IMG/VR virus record: IMGVR_UViG_3300021165_001226 | Coordinates: 1 to 47,897 of that record | DNA length: 47,897 bases | DNA from: a virus | Direction: 5' to 3' (one strand) | Shown: positions 14,312 through 23,101 of the stretch, piece after piece | How the letters are laid out: each line of letters starts with the position of its first letter | Position numbering within the stretch: the stretch's first letter is position 1 | Position numbers and translations under genes: made by a program | Notes under the pieces: model-generated | Database searches by the model: none | Seen by the model: only the letters and a program-made list of their open reading frames with translations | Told to the model about the DNA's origin: nothing

Positions 14312-15299
14312 TTACTAGATTATTAAGTTTGTTTATAAAACGTTTTTTAAATACATCTTCGTGGTAATTTTCCTTATATAAGAATAAAGTTTCCTCCGAG
14401 CATGTGTTATAGAATGTAGGGTCTGATAATTTTTTAACCATCTCCCCGGCGGCCTTAACATCTCCTAGTTCTACGGTAGTATATGGGTGAAGGTATTCCT
14501 GAGTATCTAGGCCTCGATATCCAATACAGGGAATGCCTAGATATGAGCAATTCAACGCAAATGTTCCGGCAGCATGAGTTCTCATCAAGTGAATGCCAAT
14601 CTTAGCCTTATCTCCTAGTGTTTCAATAAAAGAAGACCAAGTCATATATGGTAAATGATTTATATCTGGAATTAAATCCTCATTATCTATTTTCCTGCCC
14701 ATAGAAGGAACAAATATAGGAATTTGAGATTCGCTTTTAGAAAAAGATTTCCTACCGCTTAGTGCTGTTAGAAAAGAATCCATTCCGCCATACCAAGAAC
14801 AAAAATTACCTCCTGTTACAATTCCCTCTGCTTCATATTTTTTAGATGTCACATGATTTACTGTATCTTCAATCATCAAAGATGGCATAACTAAACATTC
14901 TAAATTAGTAATCCCATTGTAATACTTGTAATCAGATGAATTATGACAAAGAAGAAAATCACAGGTTCTAAGAGCATTGTAAAAATCAATTTGAAGTTCA
15001 GCATCATAATCCTGCCAATACCAATTAGGTCCTTCCTGCATCATACAGACTTTCTTGGCAAAATGTTCTTTAATGAATTCAATGTCTAGAAATGGATTTT
15101 TCTTACCTGGAATAATAATAGCTAAATCTAACTTCTTAAAGGATGAGGTATTCCCAATATACTCCTTTATTAGTTTAGTGCTAGATGGCACATTCAATGC
15201 ATCTAAAGCAATGGACCAGGCAACATCAGTTCTAGCGTTTTGGAAATCTCTAGGATACTTACTGAAGTTACCAATTTCCGATATTATAGCTATTTTCAT
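14301..15299 (-). CDS. Glycosyltransferase-like protein (GT-B fold suspected)
   Basis: The 332-aa protein starts MKIAIISEIGNFSKYPRDFQ, a typical N-terminal Rossmann strand of GT-B enzymes. It contains FLLCHNSSDYKYY and, in the C-terminal half, AKIGIHLMRTHAAGTFALNC followed by GIPCIGYRGLDTQ. This resembles the donor-site region of family 4-like enzymes in which a glycine-rich turn and a conserved residue contact the nucleotide sugar. No EX7E motif is clear. It overlaps the GT2 gene and ends three bases from a methyltransferase gene in the same operon. Sugar specificity is unknown. Confidence 0.65.
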   Translation of the reverse strand: MKIAIISEIGNFSKYPRDFQNARTDVAWSIALDALNVPSSTKLIKEYIGNTSSFKKLDLAIIIPGKKNPFLDIEFIKEHFAKKVCMMQEGPNWYWQDYDAELQIDFYNALRTCDFLLCHNSSDYKYYNGITNLECLVMPSLMIEDTVNHVTSKKYEAEGIVTGGNFCSWYGGMDSFLTALSGRKSFSKSESQIPIFVPSMGRKIDNEDLIPDINHLPYMTWSSFIETLGDKAKIGIHLMRTHAAGTFALNCSYLGIPCIGYRGLDTQEYLHPYTTVELGDVKAAGEMVKKLSDPTFYNTCSEETLFLYKENYHEDVFKKRFINKLNNLVNEN

Positions 15300-15302
15300 A
15301 TA

Positions 15303-15890
15303 TTATAGAACTTTACAAATGACTCCCTCACTATCCACTAAAATAACGCTATTAAAAACATTGTATCCAGCTTCGTGTCCAATATGCTTAACAATTTCCA
15401 TTCTTTTAAAATCAATCGTTTCATCCACTGCTCTCTTTACTCCTTTTGCAGTAGGATGCCCGTAATCATCAAATGCAATATATAAATCTTTGTCTTCTCT
15501 CTTCATTCTAAGACATCTTTCTATATCTTCTTTTACATTTGAATAATCATGTACGCAATCAATAAAACATAAATCTATCTCATCGGTTATAGTCATGTAG
15601 GTCATGTTAGAGTAAGCATTTCCAACTATACATGATATATTTTTTCTACCTCTATTATTTTCAATTACTTTTTTGATATTATCATCAGAATGGTCTATAG
15701 CATAAACCTTTTCAGCAATATAGGATAATACTCTAGTTGTATATCCCCAATTAGCACCTATTTCTAAACAAGTTTTAATTGGCTTATCAGAGAAGAACTC
15801 TAGTAAATCTTTTTTAAATTTATGAGAAGTTGTGTTTTTATTCTCTTTCTTGTCCGGTATTCCTTGTAGGATTTCTTCGTAGTTATACAT
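15303..15890 (-). CDS. Class I SAM-dependent methyltransferase
   Basis: This 195-aa protein has motif I TCLEIGANWGYTTRVLSYIA (around residue 38), an acidic ribose ligand in VYAIDHSDDN and a C-terminal ELDLCFIDCVHDYSNVKEDI-like strand with the metal-binding-type IDCVHDY and AFDDYGH motifs. These are typical of the Methyltransf_24 group, small O-methyltransferases found in polysaccharide clusters. It overlaps the CgeB-like gene by 8 bases. In context it most likely methylates a sugar made or transferred by neighbouring enzymes, but a protein substrate is possible. Confidence 0.8.
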   Translation of the reverse strand: MYNYEEILQGIPDKKENKNTTSHKFKKDLLEFFSDKPIKTCLEIGANWGYTTRVLSYIAEKVYAIDHSDDNIKKVIENNRGRKNISCIVGNAYSNMTYMTITDEIDLCFIDCVHDYSNVKEDIERCLRMKREDKDLYIAFDDYGHPTAKGVKRAVDETIDFKRMEIVKHIGHEAGYNVFNSVILVDSEGVICKVL

Positions 15891-16812
15891 AAAATAATCT
15901 TGTTAGTTTTTCGTAAAATATGTTATCTTGTTTAACAATAAAATCTCGGAAAAGGTTACACTTATAATGATATTTATCCGGATTTCTATTAATATCAGAA
16001 GCAACTTTATGATACTCGGATGGAGATGATGCAAAGTTCATATAGCTAGCCGCTCCAAAAAAATCAATATCATAAGGATAAGTAATAATAGAACATTTTG
16101 AGAAAGCGATTTCGGAATATCTATTATTTATCATGCCTAATTCTCTTTGGCCTTTACCGATAATAGCAACAGCACTTTTTGCAGATTTGTATAATGACCC
16201 TATATTATTTGGCGGCAATACTTCTACCCAATTCTTATGATTATTCCAGCCATTACCATAAATAGATATTACATCATTTTGCTCCGAGAAAAATATATCC
16301 CGTTCTAGCTTATAAGAATCATCCGTCAATCTATTAAATCCCATTCCCAGAAATACACTCTTCTTATCATATTGTGGATTGTAAACTAATTCAGAATCAT
16401 CAATAGCCAGGAAGTAATATTCAAAATGCTCTGCACAAACATTAGTATATAAATCATCATACATCTTTTTAGAATTGGTGATTATCTTATCGTAATAAAC
16501 TCCCCATCCTTTTACAATGCCTTCATATCCTAAAATGCCATTAGATGTTGCACATAATATTCTATTTCTACATTTTACATTTTTAATTATGTCGAATGTA
16601 GCTGCATCTAACATCTCATAATAAATGACATCAGGATCTATCTCATCAATGCTATTTTTATATTCTTCTGCATTTTTAGCATCAATTTGAGACATGTTCA
16701 ATTGATGCAGTAGAATGACTTCATGTCCTTTCTCATGTAATTTTTTTCCCAATGCTTCTGATAACTTGTAATTACCCATGGGATACGGCTGATGTATAAT
16801 TAAAATTCTCAT
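15883..16812 (-). CDS. Glycosyltransferase, GT4/CgeB-like
   Basis: The 309-aa protein opens MRILIIHQPYPMGNYKLSEA, with GHEVILLHQ as in GT-B enzymes. Its C-terminal half follows the CgeB/Glyco_trans_1_2 pattern. ISIYGNGWNNHK is followed by NIGSLYKSAKSAVAI and MINNRYSEIAFSKCSIITYP, where a conserved E/R region contacts the donor, and then by a DIDFFGAASYMNFASSP segment. Such proteins are common in phage and spore-coat sugar clusters. It overlaps both neighbours (8 bases downstream, ATGA upstream), showing tight translational coupling. Confidence 0.75.
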   Translation of the reverse strand: MRILIIHQPYPMGNYKLSEALGKKLHEKGHEVILLHQLNMSQIDAKNAEEYKNSIDEIDPDVIYYEMLDAATFDIIKNVKCRNRILCATSNGILGYEGIVKGWGVYYDKIITNSKKMYDDLYTNVCAEHFEYYFLAIDDSELVYNPQYDKKSVFLGMGFNRLTDDSYKLERDIFFSEQNDVISIYGNGWNNHKNWVEVLPPNNIGSLYKSAKSAVAIIGKGQRELGMINNRYSEIAFSKCSIITYPYDIDFFGAASYMNFASSPSEYHKVASDINRNPDKYHYKCNLFRDFIVKQDNIFYEKLTRLFYV

Positions 16813-17462
16813 TCTTGAAAAATTATTAGCATTTCCATGTTATAAGGACTAGAAGCATACACAGAATATCCATAAGAATTTGAAAGATTTTTGATTGTGT
16901 CTAATGTAATACCTGTGTAATCGCATTTTCCATCCTGATTAGTCCCAAATAAATGAGCGTCGTCAATAGCAATCAAATCGTTATCCTGGGCTGTTTCAAA
17001 GATAAGCTCTAGTTCTTTTAGGAGGGGAACATCGTCTTCTCCTCTAGCGTATTTTTCGGCACCTGCGTGAGCGTCTAGCCAAAAGCACATAGGCTCTTCT
17101 CTGTCCTTTAAGAATTCACGCAAGAAAGATACGCTGTCATTCTTATGTAACCATAGTTTTTCAGAGAAATAGGAGCATACGTCGTTGAAATCGGAATCCT
17201 CTGTGTCGTCTGCTAAAATTGCGTCGAAGAATTGCCCTTTCTCTTCTACTTTCTTGAACCGGTTAGATGCTATTTTGGAAATAGAGTCGCCTAGTTCTAC
17301 AGTAACCCATTTGTCAAAGTCATCTAAATTTCCGTTGTATCGAAGTGCCGTAAGGGCCGATCCTCCTTTGAAAGTTCCTGTCTCTACAAATATTTTAGGA
17401 CAGGGTCTCCTAAGTTTTTCTTGAGCGATTGCCTGGTAAAAGGCCGGTAAAATGTAACCCAT
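16809..17462 (-). CDS. SAM-dependent methyltransferase-like protein
   Basis: The 217-aa product carries IFVETGTFKGGSALTALRY (residues ~24-42), which matches the glycine-containing motif I variant of sugar-cluster methyltransferases. WVTVELGD supplies the acidic ribose contact, CFWLDAHAGAEKYARGEDDV follows, and LIAIDDAHLFG carries an acidic pair suited to a metal. The same layout occurs in proteins annotated as polysaccharide-cluster methyltransferases. It overlaps the CgeB-like gene by 4 bases. A second methyltransferase in this island suggests methylated sugars or aminosugars as products. Confidence 0.75.
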   Translation of the reverse strand: MGYILPAFYQAIAQEKLRRPCPKIFVETGTFKGGSALTALRYNGNLDDFDKWVTVELGDSISKIASNRFKKVEEKGQFFDAILADDTEDSDFNDVCSYFSEKLWLHKNDSVSFLREFLKDREEPMCFWLDAHAGAEKYARGEDDVPLLKELELIFETAQDNDLIAIDDAHLFGTNQDGKCDYTGITLDTIKNLSNSYGYSVYASSPYNMEMLIIFQE

Positions 17463-17474
17463 ATTATAATCTAT

Positions 17475-17729
17475 TTAAATATTTTCGCCGTCTGTTGTTT
17501 CATCAAAAAATAAACCGTATATATCAAATAGAATATCTGCTATTTGATTGTCTATGTCATTAATCCATTTGAAATTTCTGTGATAATACATTTTTCTGAT
17601 TTCGTCTATTAATTCATCATCATTTGAGGCTAGTATAAACGCGACATCTAAATTTAAGTCTTCTTTGTCAGTATTAAACCTTACAAGATCTCTTAAAGTT
17701 CTTTGTACTAGTTGTAATTTTTCTTCCAT
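17475..17729 (-). CDS. Hypothetical protein, 84 aa
   Basis: An acidic helical 84-residue protein (MEEKLQLVQRTLRDLVRFNT, ending FFDETTDGENI). No domain is recognised. The leader TTAACATTTAAATAACC upstream of the ATG is A/T-rich without a Shine-Dalgarno motif. It lies between a methyltransferase-like gene and a large unknown gene. Its size and composition fit a small phage accessory or assembly protein. Confidence 0.65.
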   Translation of the reverse strand: MEEKLQLVQRTLRDLVRFNTDKEDLNLDVAFILASNDDELIDEIRKMYYHRNFKWINDIDNQIADILFDIYGLFFDETTDGENI

Positions 17730-17731
17730 GG

Positions 17732-18649
17732 TTATTTAAATGTTAAGTTGAACAAATCTTTGTCAATTCTATTTTTAACATAGTCTTCTAGTACTTTCAT
17801 GCTATAAGAGTTATCTGACAAATCAAAATGACCATCCCAATCACCTCCTTTTTCCTTCCAAAATTTCCTTCCGGTTTCCGACTTTAAAAAATCTTCTATT
17901 TTTTTTACATTGTCATTAGGATAAAGGCTATTATACTCATCCATTACGTCTCTATAATTGCTCTGAGCGACTCTGTCCGGAATAAACCCATATCTCAAAA
18001 ATACATAATAACCAAAAAGATTTTCTGCTTTTAAAAACTCTCCTTCTATTTTTCTAATTTTACCAAAAGATTTCAGATTAGCAATTTGTCTTACTAAGAT
18101 ATTTAAACCAGCTCCTGAAATATCTTCGCCTCCTTTGTTTGCTATATCTATGAATTTATTGGTTAAAGTTCCCGTGTTAAAATCATATTCTCTAGCAATA
18201 TCATATCTCTTAGACTCAAAAGTGAATGTTGTTTTACCGTTGTTTTTTTTCTCAATTATAACTTTTTTTATATCTGATACAGGAGTGTCAGGAGGTATAC
18301 CAGTCATGTAAGCTAATAGTCTATATTCTCTCTCTGTTTTTTTGTCCATAAATTTTTTATCAGTTAATTTCTTAGCCTTTCTCCTAGTCAAATTATCATT
18401 TGATTCAGAGGATCCGAAAAATCCTGAAAAATCCTCGTCAGTTATTCTCTTGTAAGATACTAGCCCTGCGGGGAATACATAAGAATTTTTATCCACTTTA
18501 AAATCACTGACTGAATTTAATTTCTTAAAAGCCTTCTCCGATTTAGAAATATCTTTGACAATCTTACCTATATTCTTTTCGTGTATTTTTATTTTCTTGA
18601 GACTGTTCTCTAAATCTTTTAGGGTTTTTTTCATATCATCAGATGCCAT
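17732..18649 (-). CDS. Hypothetical protein, 305 aa
   Basis: The N-terminal 65 residues are a lysine-rich coiled coil (MASDDMKKTLKDLENSLKKI...). A central region with many charged residues follows, and then a C-terminal domain (about 205-300) with the pattern LFGYYVFLRYGFIPD, SETGRKFWKEKGGDWDGHFD and YSMKVLEDYVKNR. I have seen comparable GYYVFARYGF plus FW..KG..W.G.FDL arrangements as a C-terminal module in phage virion proteins, but cannot name the family. It overlaps the glycosyltransferase upstream by 11 bases. It may be a virion protein interrupting the sugar island, and hence a possible acceptor. Confidence 0.6.
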   Translation of the reverse strand: MASDDMKKTLKDLENSLKKIKIHEKNIGKIVKDISKSEKAFKKLNSVSDFKVDKNSYVFPAGLVSYKRITDEDFSGFFGSSESNDNLTRRKAKKLTDKKFMDKKTEREYRLLAYMTGIPPDTPVSDIKKVIIEKKNNGKTTFTFESKRYDIAREYDFNTGTLTNKFIDIANKGGEDISGAGLNILVRQIANLKSFGKIRKIEGEFLKAENLFGYYVFLRYGFIPDRVAQSNYRDVMDEYNSLYPNDNVKKIEDFLKSETGRKFWKEKGGDWDGHFDLSDNSYSMKVLEDYVKNRIDKDLFNLTFK

Positions 18650-19676
18650 GTTCTTTCATTTTATTTAAGAAATCTTGATAAGTATTTAATATATCCTGTT
18701 TACTATTTCCGTATAATTTATTTAGATTGTCTTTATTCAAATCTCTTACAATGTTATACCAATCTCCTTTTTTTTCCTGGGTGCTTGCTGTTTTCCCAAA
18801 TACAGATAACGCATATTTTCTTTTTTCCGGATGTTCCCTATTATGTACTTTAAGTATATCTTTTATTACAAACTGCACATATTGTTTGCCCATAACTTTC
18901 ATGCATTCGTGCATAAAAGAAGTATCCTCTCCACTCAATCCCCAGAATCCTAATGGAATATTCACTCCAGCTTTTATTAATTCAGAGCTTATACATAAAA
19001 GACTTCCATCAAATTTAGGATGATATAATATGTCTATATTTTCAGATGTCTCATATCTTTTATTTATTTCATCCATTTCTTCTTTAGTCATGACATATCG
19101 TATAGAATGTTTTTCGGTAAAACATCTAGGGTCTGATTTCTCGTAGTATTGTAGATTTGTAAATTCAGGATGTTCTAAAGGTTCCCAAGAAGAATCCCAC
19201 ATTTTTCTGTCTGCAAAAGTAGCAATGTATCTAAAGACATTATGAGGAATAGCTGATTTTTTTATTTTGTCTAGGACATTAAAAGCACAATGAGGCACTA
19301 AACAATCGGTCTCTCCCCAAATAACCCAATCTACTTTATTAGCATATCTATAATTTAAGTCTCTTCGATAATTCACCATTGTATAAGGCTCCTCTGTATC
19401 TTTAGGTAAATCTGTTTGAACTATGTTACAGTTTGTTTTTTCTTTTAATGAACTGATTATTTGCATGAATTTCCATGTTATCTCAGTTAATTTCTGTTTA
19501 CTCTCACATATTTCAAAGGAATCAGAAGTATTTAATAGTAAATCTATGTAAATATTCTCTTGATTTTCTATATTTTTTACAGAGTCAATTATACTGTCAA
19601 TTAGATAGGGTAACATATCTATCTCATAAAACATAACATTAGTGCCTATAACGTATTTGTAATCTAACTTAGTCAT
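18639..19676 (-). CDS. GT-A-fold glycosyltransferase-like protein
   Basis: This 345-aa protein has the outline of a GT2-type enzyme. It opens YVIGTNVMFYEIDMLPYLID, has a DWVIWGETDCLVPHCAFNVL segment with a DxD-like ETDC at the metal site, and later GFWGLSGEDTSFMHECMK with the acidic ED that serves as catalytic base in GT2. A KVHNREHPEKR motif lies near residue 285. It overlaps both neighbours (11 and 8 bases). Donor and acceptor are unknown. Confidence 0.75.
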   Translation of the reverse strand: MTKLDYKYVIGTNVMFYEIDMLPYLIDSIIDSVKNIENQENIYIDLLLNTSDSFEICESKQKLTEITWKFMQIISSLKEKTNCNIVQTDLPKDTEEPYTMVNYRRDLNYRYANKVDWVIWGETDCLVPHCAFNVLDKIKKSAIPHNVFRYIATFADRKMWDSSWEPLEHPEFTNLQYYEKSDPRCFTEKHSIRYVMTKEEMDEINKRYETSENIDILYHPKFDGSLLCISSELIKAGVNIPLGFWGLSGEDTSFMHECMKVMGKQYVQFVIKDILKVHNREHPEKRKYALSVFGKTASTQEKKGDWYNIVRDLNKDNLNKLYGNSKQDILNTYQDFLNKMKEHGI

Positions 19677-20409
19677 ACTTGTTATTTAAAAAATTATAAG
19701 TTTCTTGCATCCATTCACCGGGAGTCGGTTTAACTCCGCCGTTAAAATGATAAATCCAGCCAAAATTAGTGTGAAGCATATCCGGAGTAAGGACTTCGAA
19801 TCTATTCATATCCTGCATGTTGTATTCGTAAGGAAGATACACTTTTTCTATGTTGTGTATTTCCGTCAAATAATTTAAAATAGGTTGATCTTTACCTACG
19901 CCGAGAGATTGAAAATCTTCTAGTTTACCTTTGTTTTCTGCATAAAAATCTTTTACTAGCTCGAAGAATTTTTTATGAGATTTATTGAATATCATAACCC
20001 CGGAATTAAAGTAACGAAACGGGTTTACTGATACAGATTTATTAAACAGAACATCGGAACAATTTTCAATACTCCTGCATACCCAATCCATACATCCAAA
20101 ATTTCGAACTACTCCGAACTTATCTCCTACCAAATCAAATATATAAGGCATCTTAGGATGTACTATAGTATCAGAATCCACATATAAAACTCGATTGTAA
20201 TCAATTCCTTCAACATCTAATATGTTTAGGATAAATATTTTATTCCACTGGAATCCTAAATCGGAAACAACTTCGGAGGATATAGAAAACAATTCTACGT
20301 TATTTGCGTCGCACCACTTTTTCCAGGATTTTGAGCTTATCGAATATCCCTGATTAGCAGATCTTTCCGATTTATCTATTGCTATTTGAACAACTATATC
20401 TTTACTCAT
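19669..20409 (-). CDS. GT8/GT32-like glycosyltransferase
   Basis: The 246-aa protein has the GT-A metal motif in NRVLYVDSDTIVHPKMPYIF (DSD near residue 77-79), followed by FRYFNSGVMIFNKSHKKFFE and KDQPILNYLTE, all hallmarks of GT8-type retaining transferases. The C terminus has FGWIYHFNGGVKPTPGEW, where His is a typical metal ligand. It is a paralogue of the next upstream gene (20402-21208): both start with a S-x-K-x-W-x-x-WC-x-x-NNV segment. It overlaps that gene by 8 bases, so the pair is probably a tandem duplication. Confidence 0.85.
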   Translation of the reverse strand: MSKDIVVQIAIDKSERSANQGYSISSKSWKKWCDANNVELFSISSEVVSDLGFQWNKIFILNILDVEGIDYNRVLYVDSDTIVHPKMPYIFDLVGDKFGVVRNFGCMDWVCRSIENCSDVLFNKSVSVNPFRYFNSGVMIFNKSHKKFFELVKDFYAENKGKLEDFQSLGVGKDQPILNYLTEIHNIEKVYLPYEYNMQDMNRFEVLTPDMLHTNFGWIYHFNGGVKPTPGEWMQETYNFLNNKYD

Positions 20410-21208
20410 AATATTTTTTTACTAGCTCCCATGTTTTTGCCATTAATTCATATCTATCTCCTCTAGTTGGAAATCCGCTGAACATCCATAACCATCCATA
20501 TTTAATAAAAAACGAATCCTTATTTCCTGTTTGCCAGTTATGACTCATCCAATTAAATCTATTTAGATGTGTAAGCATATAGGCCGGATTGAGTGTGTGA
20601 ACATCAAAGAGAATGTTATTGTCCTGTAAGAAATAATTAAAAACAGGTTGGTCTGTCCCTCTTTTTATCTTTTCGTTCTCTAGGAACATAATTTCCTTGT
20701 TCTTGTCCTTAAAAAAGATTTCTAAGTCAGATAGGAAGCCGTAATTTTTAGCATTAAGAATAACATTACCAGTGCATATATATTTTTTTAAATCAAAAAC
20801 TACAGAGAATAAATCTTTATACCCTTGTATTCCTTCATTTATCCAATATAGATTTTCTAAAGATCTGTGGCCATAAACAATTTCCGGATTAAGTTCTTGT
20901 TGATTCCAAGGAGCAGGAGCGTCCCATCGTATCATCGTGGATCCATCAACCGCCCATATCCAATTAGGAGTAACCCCTTTGTCAGATATAACTCTTTTCA
21001 TATCAAACCATCTCTGCCAAGTAACTTTTGTTCCGGGTTTTTCTGGATTATAATCCGGTAATTCGTAAGGTACAAAAACTACATTATTTTTTTGGCACCA
21101 CCATTCCCATGTTTTTCTCGATACGTCAAGATAACTAAATCCGCCATGTTTATCATTCATGTGAGGATTCTTGTTCTTGACACCAATCCAATAAACAACA
21201 TTTTGCAT
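20402..21208 (-). CDS. GT8-like glycosyltransferase paralogue lacking DxD
   Basis: The 268-aa protein shares VSRKTWEWWCQKNNV, the central GNVILNAKN strand and TDQPVFNYFLQDNNI with its neighbour at 19669. At the place of the DxD motif, however, it reads NWIWAVDGSTMIRWDAP, keeping only the first Asp. A YGWLWMFSGFPTRGDRYELM segment replaces the YHFNGG ending. Loss of the second acidic residue suggests altered metal use or a non-catalytic partner, while the rest of the fold is intact. It starts in A/T-rich sequence just after the HNH gene. Confidence 0.75.
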   Translation of the reverse strand: MQNVVYWIGVKNKNPHMNDKHGGFSYLDVSRKTWEWWCQKNNVVFVPYELPDYNPEKPGTKVTWQRWFDMKRVISDKGVTPNWIWAVDGSTMIRWDAPAPWNQQELNPEIVYGHRSLENLYWINEGIQGYKDLFSVVFDLKKYICTGNVILNAKNYGFLSDLEIFFKDKNKEIMFLENEKIKRGTDQPVFNYFLQDNNILFDVHTLNPAYMLTHLNRFNWMSHNWQTGNKDSFFIKYGWLWMFSGFPTRGDRYELMAKTWELVKKYYE

Positions 21209-21211
21209 AAT

Positions 21212-21709
21212 CTATAATTTGTTTTTATTTCTCATCAAATAGCCTAAGTATTTACTCTTAGATTTTTTTTCTAAGATATAATTTCTATGTATTTGATTTC
21301 TAGAATTATTGCACCACTCTAAATTGGAGACAGTATTATTTGTCTTTTCTCCATCTATGTGATTTACTTGTGGGTGATTGTTAGGGTTTGGAATAAAAGC
21401 CATGGCGACTGCCCTGTGCATGGCCATATTAAACCTAGCTACAGTACCGGTCTCCTTAATTGGGTAGGAAAATCTAATCATTAGATACCCAGCTGTTGTA
21501 AAAGATTGAGCGAGAATAGATTCGCCTAATGTGTATGTTGAGTAATTATACTCGGAACCATCTTCCTTTTTTCTTTTTTGTACGCATAATCTTTCCATCC
21601 TCTTTACTCTACCTAGATTAGATACTTGATACCAATCCTCATAATTTGGAAAAGGTCTCCATACCTCGCCGGGTAAAGGTTTTAAATCCATATTTTCACG
21701 AATCTCCAT
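21212..21709 (-). CDS. NUMOD4-HNH homing endonuclease
   Basis: The 165-aa protein has an N-terminal NUMOD4 DNA-binding motif (LPGEVWRPFPNYEDWYQVSN followed by LGRVK). A C-terminal HNH_3 nuclease follows: HRAVAMAFIPNPNNHPQVNH, then HIDGEKTNNTVSNLEWC and NNSRNQIHR. This is the classical build of free-standing phage homing endonucleases (as in SPO1 and T4-like phages). It lies between glycosyltransferase genes with non-coding sequence upstream, as expected for an inserted selfish gene. Confidence 0.95.
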   Translation of the reverse strand: MEIRENMDLKPLPGEVWRPFPNYEDWYQVSNLGRVKRMERLCVQKRKKEDGSEYNYSTYTLGESILAQSFTTAGYLMIRFSYPIKETGTVARFNMAMHRAVAMAFIPNPNNHPQVNHIDGEKTNNTVSNLEWCNNSRNQIHRNYILEKKSKSKYLGYLMRNKNKL

Positions 21710-21841
21710 AGGATAAACTTAAAAAAAATCGGGATGGCTTTTCCATCATCTGCAAATAACTTCGTTGTTTTACTTAAACTACCGATTCTAGATTATTAAC
21801 TAATTAATATATAATAGTTATATGACAAAAGAAAAATAACA
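21710..21841. other. Intergenic gap beside the HNH gene
   Basis: About 130 A/T-rich bases without a frame separate the HNH gene from the zinc-ribbon glycosyltransferase. Apart from the possible weak terminator, no promoter of the Bacteroidota type was found. It is the largest gap in the island, where most genes overlap. Confidence 0.5.
21721..21747 (-). terminator. Possible weak intrinsic terminator
   Basis: On the minus strand a short stem GATGG/CCATC with loop AAAAG is followed by CCGA and eight T residues. It lies after the stop of the zinc-ribbon glycosyltransferase gene and before the HNH gene. The stem is only 5 bp, so termination would be partial at best. Confidence 0.4.
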
Positions 21842-23101
21842 TTACTCTAATAAACAAGAATCTTTGCCTGTTTGTTGAACCAATTCCCAGTATTTTTTAC
21901 CTGCTGTACCAGAAATATAAGAGTCCTCTTCGTTATAAGGTAATTTATCTATGTAATTAGCCTTACAGAAATATTCCGGATTTCCTTCAACTACTCCGGC
22001 GTTATGGAAAATATTGTTTCGGTACCATGAATTTTCGTCATCAGTTGCCCAAGAAAAAGATAAGTTACCATGCACAATTGTGCTAGCGTTCATTTTCCAT
22101 CCGTTAAATAATATTGCCCACATATCCGCACACCATATTTGAAGTTCGTTATAACTAGGATCTTCTTGCTTTTTTAAGCTATTAATTGCTGTGATATCTC
22201 TAAATAAATTCTCTGAATCTCTTTCTACATCCTGCCAGAAATGAAGAGTGATATATTTTAGCAGGTATTGTGCTCCTATATTATTGTAATTATTCTCTAG
22301 TAGCTTTTCTTGAGGTATATTTGCTATAGAGCAAACGGAATTAAGTACATCAATTCCTTTACTATCTATATAATCATGAGAAAGATATGAATTACAATCA
22401 GAACCATACCAATTACCATCCTGTATCATATCATCGCTAATCCATTGATTTATAGGTCTAGTAAATACAATGTCACAATCATGGTAAAATATAACATCGT
22501 TAACTAAGTCAGGATTTCTTTCCCAGTGCTGCTTTAAAATATTAGGTCTTATCGAAGAGACGTAATTTTTAGACTGTCTTGTATCCGGGTAAAAGTAGTA
22601 TTTTACCGAATTATATTTCATAATGAGCTTAAACCATAAATTAGGAATGGTGTTCGTCTCATCAAGTGCGCAAACAATGTTAATGGAAGAAGGGTCTACG
22701 CCCATTTCTAAGAAGTTTTTAATCATAACTTCTACCTGCCAAGCATAGTATGAGGTAGCCGGTTGTGCGCAAATAAATTTCAATCTATCCGATGGAGTAC
22801 GCTCTAAAACAGGAACCGGTGAAGGATTGAACTCAGGTATTTGATCCACTAATTCTTGGATTTCCTTTGACATACTCTTATCTATTTCAGCCCATTTTCC
22901 TTCCGGGCAAGCGTTTTCCACCGGAGAGAATATTTTACTCTTTAATAAACATCCACATACACCACAATGAATGGTTGGAGATGTCTTTTTGTGTTCGCAG
23001 GTATCGCAAACTGCGATACGAGCCTCCGCTAATTTACTTTGTTTTTCGTTGGGGTTTAATTGGATTCCCCATGACCTTAAAATCTCTATAAATTTGTTCA
23101 T
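21842..23101 (-). CDS. Zinc-ribbon/GT-A glycosyltransferase fusion
   Basis: The first ~75 residues of this 419-aa protein form a zinc ribbon. AEARIAVCDTCEHKKTSP carries CxxC, IHCGVCGCLLKSK supplies CxxC/C, and a later ENACPEGKW provides another Cys. After a linker the C-terminal ~320 residues form a GT-A domain with NDVIFYHDCDIVFTRPINQW containing a DxD-type DCD metal site and a late IFHNAGV. Zinc-ribbon modules of this CDTCE type also occur alone in phages; fusion to a transferase is unusual and may recruit the enzyme to a protein or nucleic-acid acceptor. It overlaps the downstream gene by 4 bases. Confidence 0.8.
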   Translation of the reverse strand: MNKFIEILRSWGIQLNPNEKQSKLAEARIAVCDTCEHKKTSPTIHCGVCGCLLKSKIFSPVENACPEGKWAEIDKSMSKEIQELVDQIPEFNPSPVPVLERTPSDRLKFICAQPATSYYAWQVEVMIKNFLEMGVDPSSINIVCALDETNTIPNLWFKLIMKYNSVKYYFYPDTRQSKNYVSSIRPNILKQHWERNPDLVNDVIFYHDCDIVFTRPINQWISDDMIQDGNWYGSDCNSYLSHDYIDSKGIDVLNSVCSIANIPQEKLLENNYNNIGAQYLLKYITLHFWQDVERDSENLFRDITAINSLKKQEDPSYNELQIWCADMWAILFNGWKMNASTIVHGNLSFSWATDDENSWYRNNIFHNAGVVEGNPEYFCKANYIDKLPYNEEDSYISGTAGKKYWELVQQTGKDSCLLE

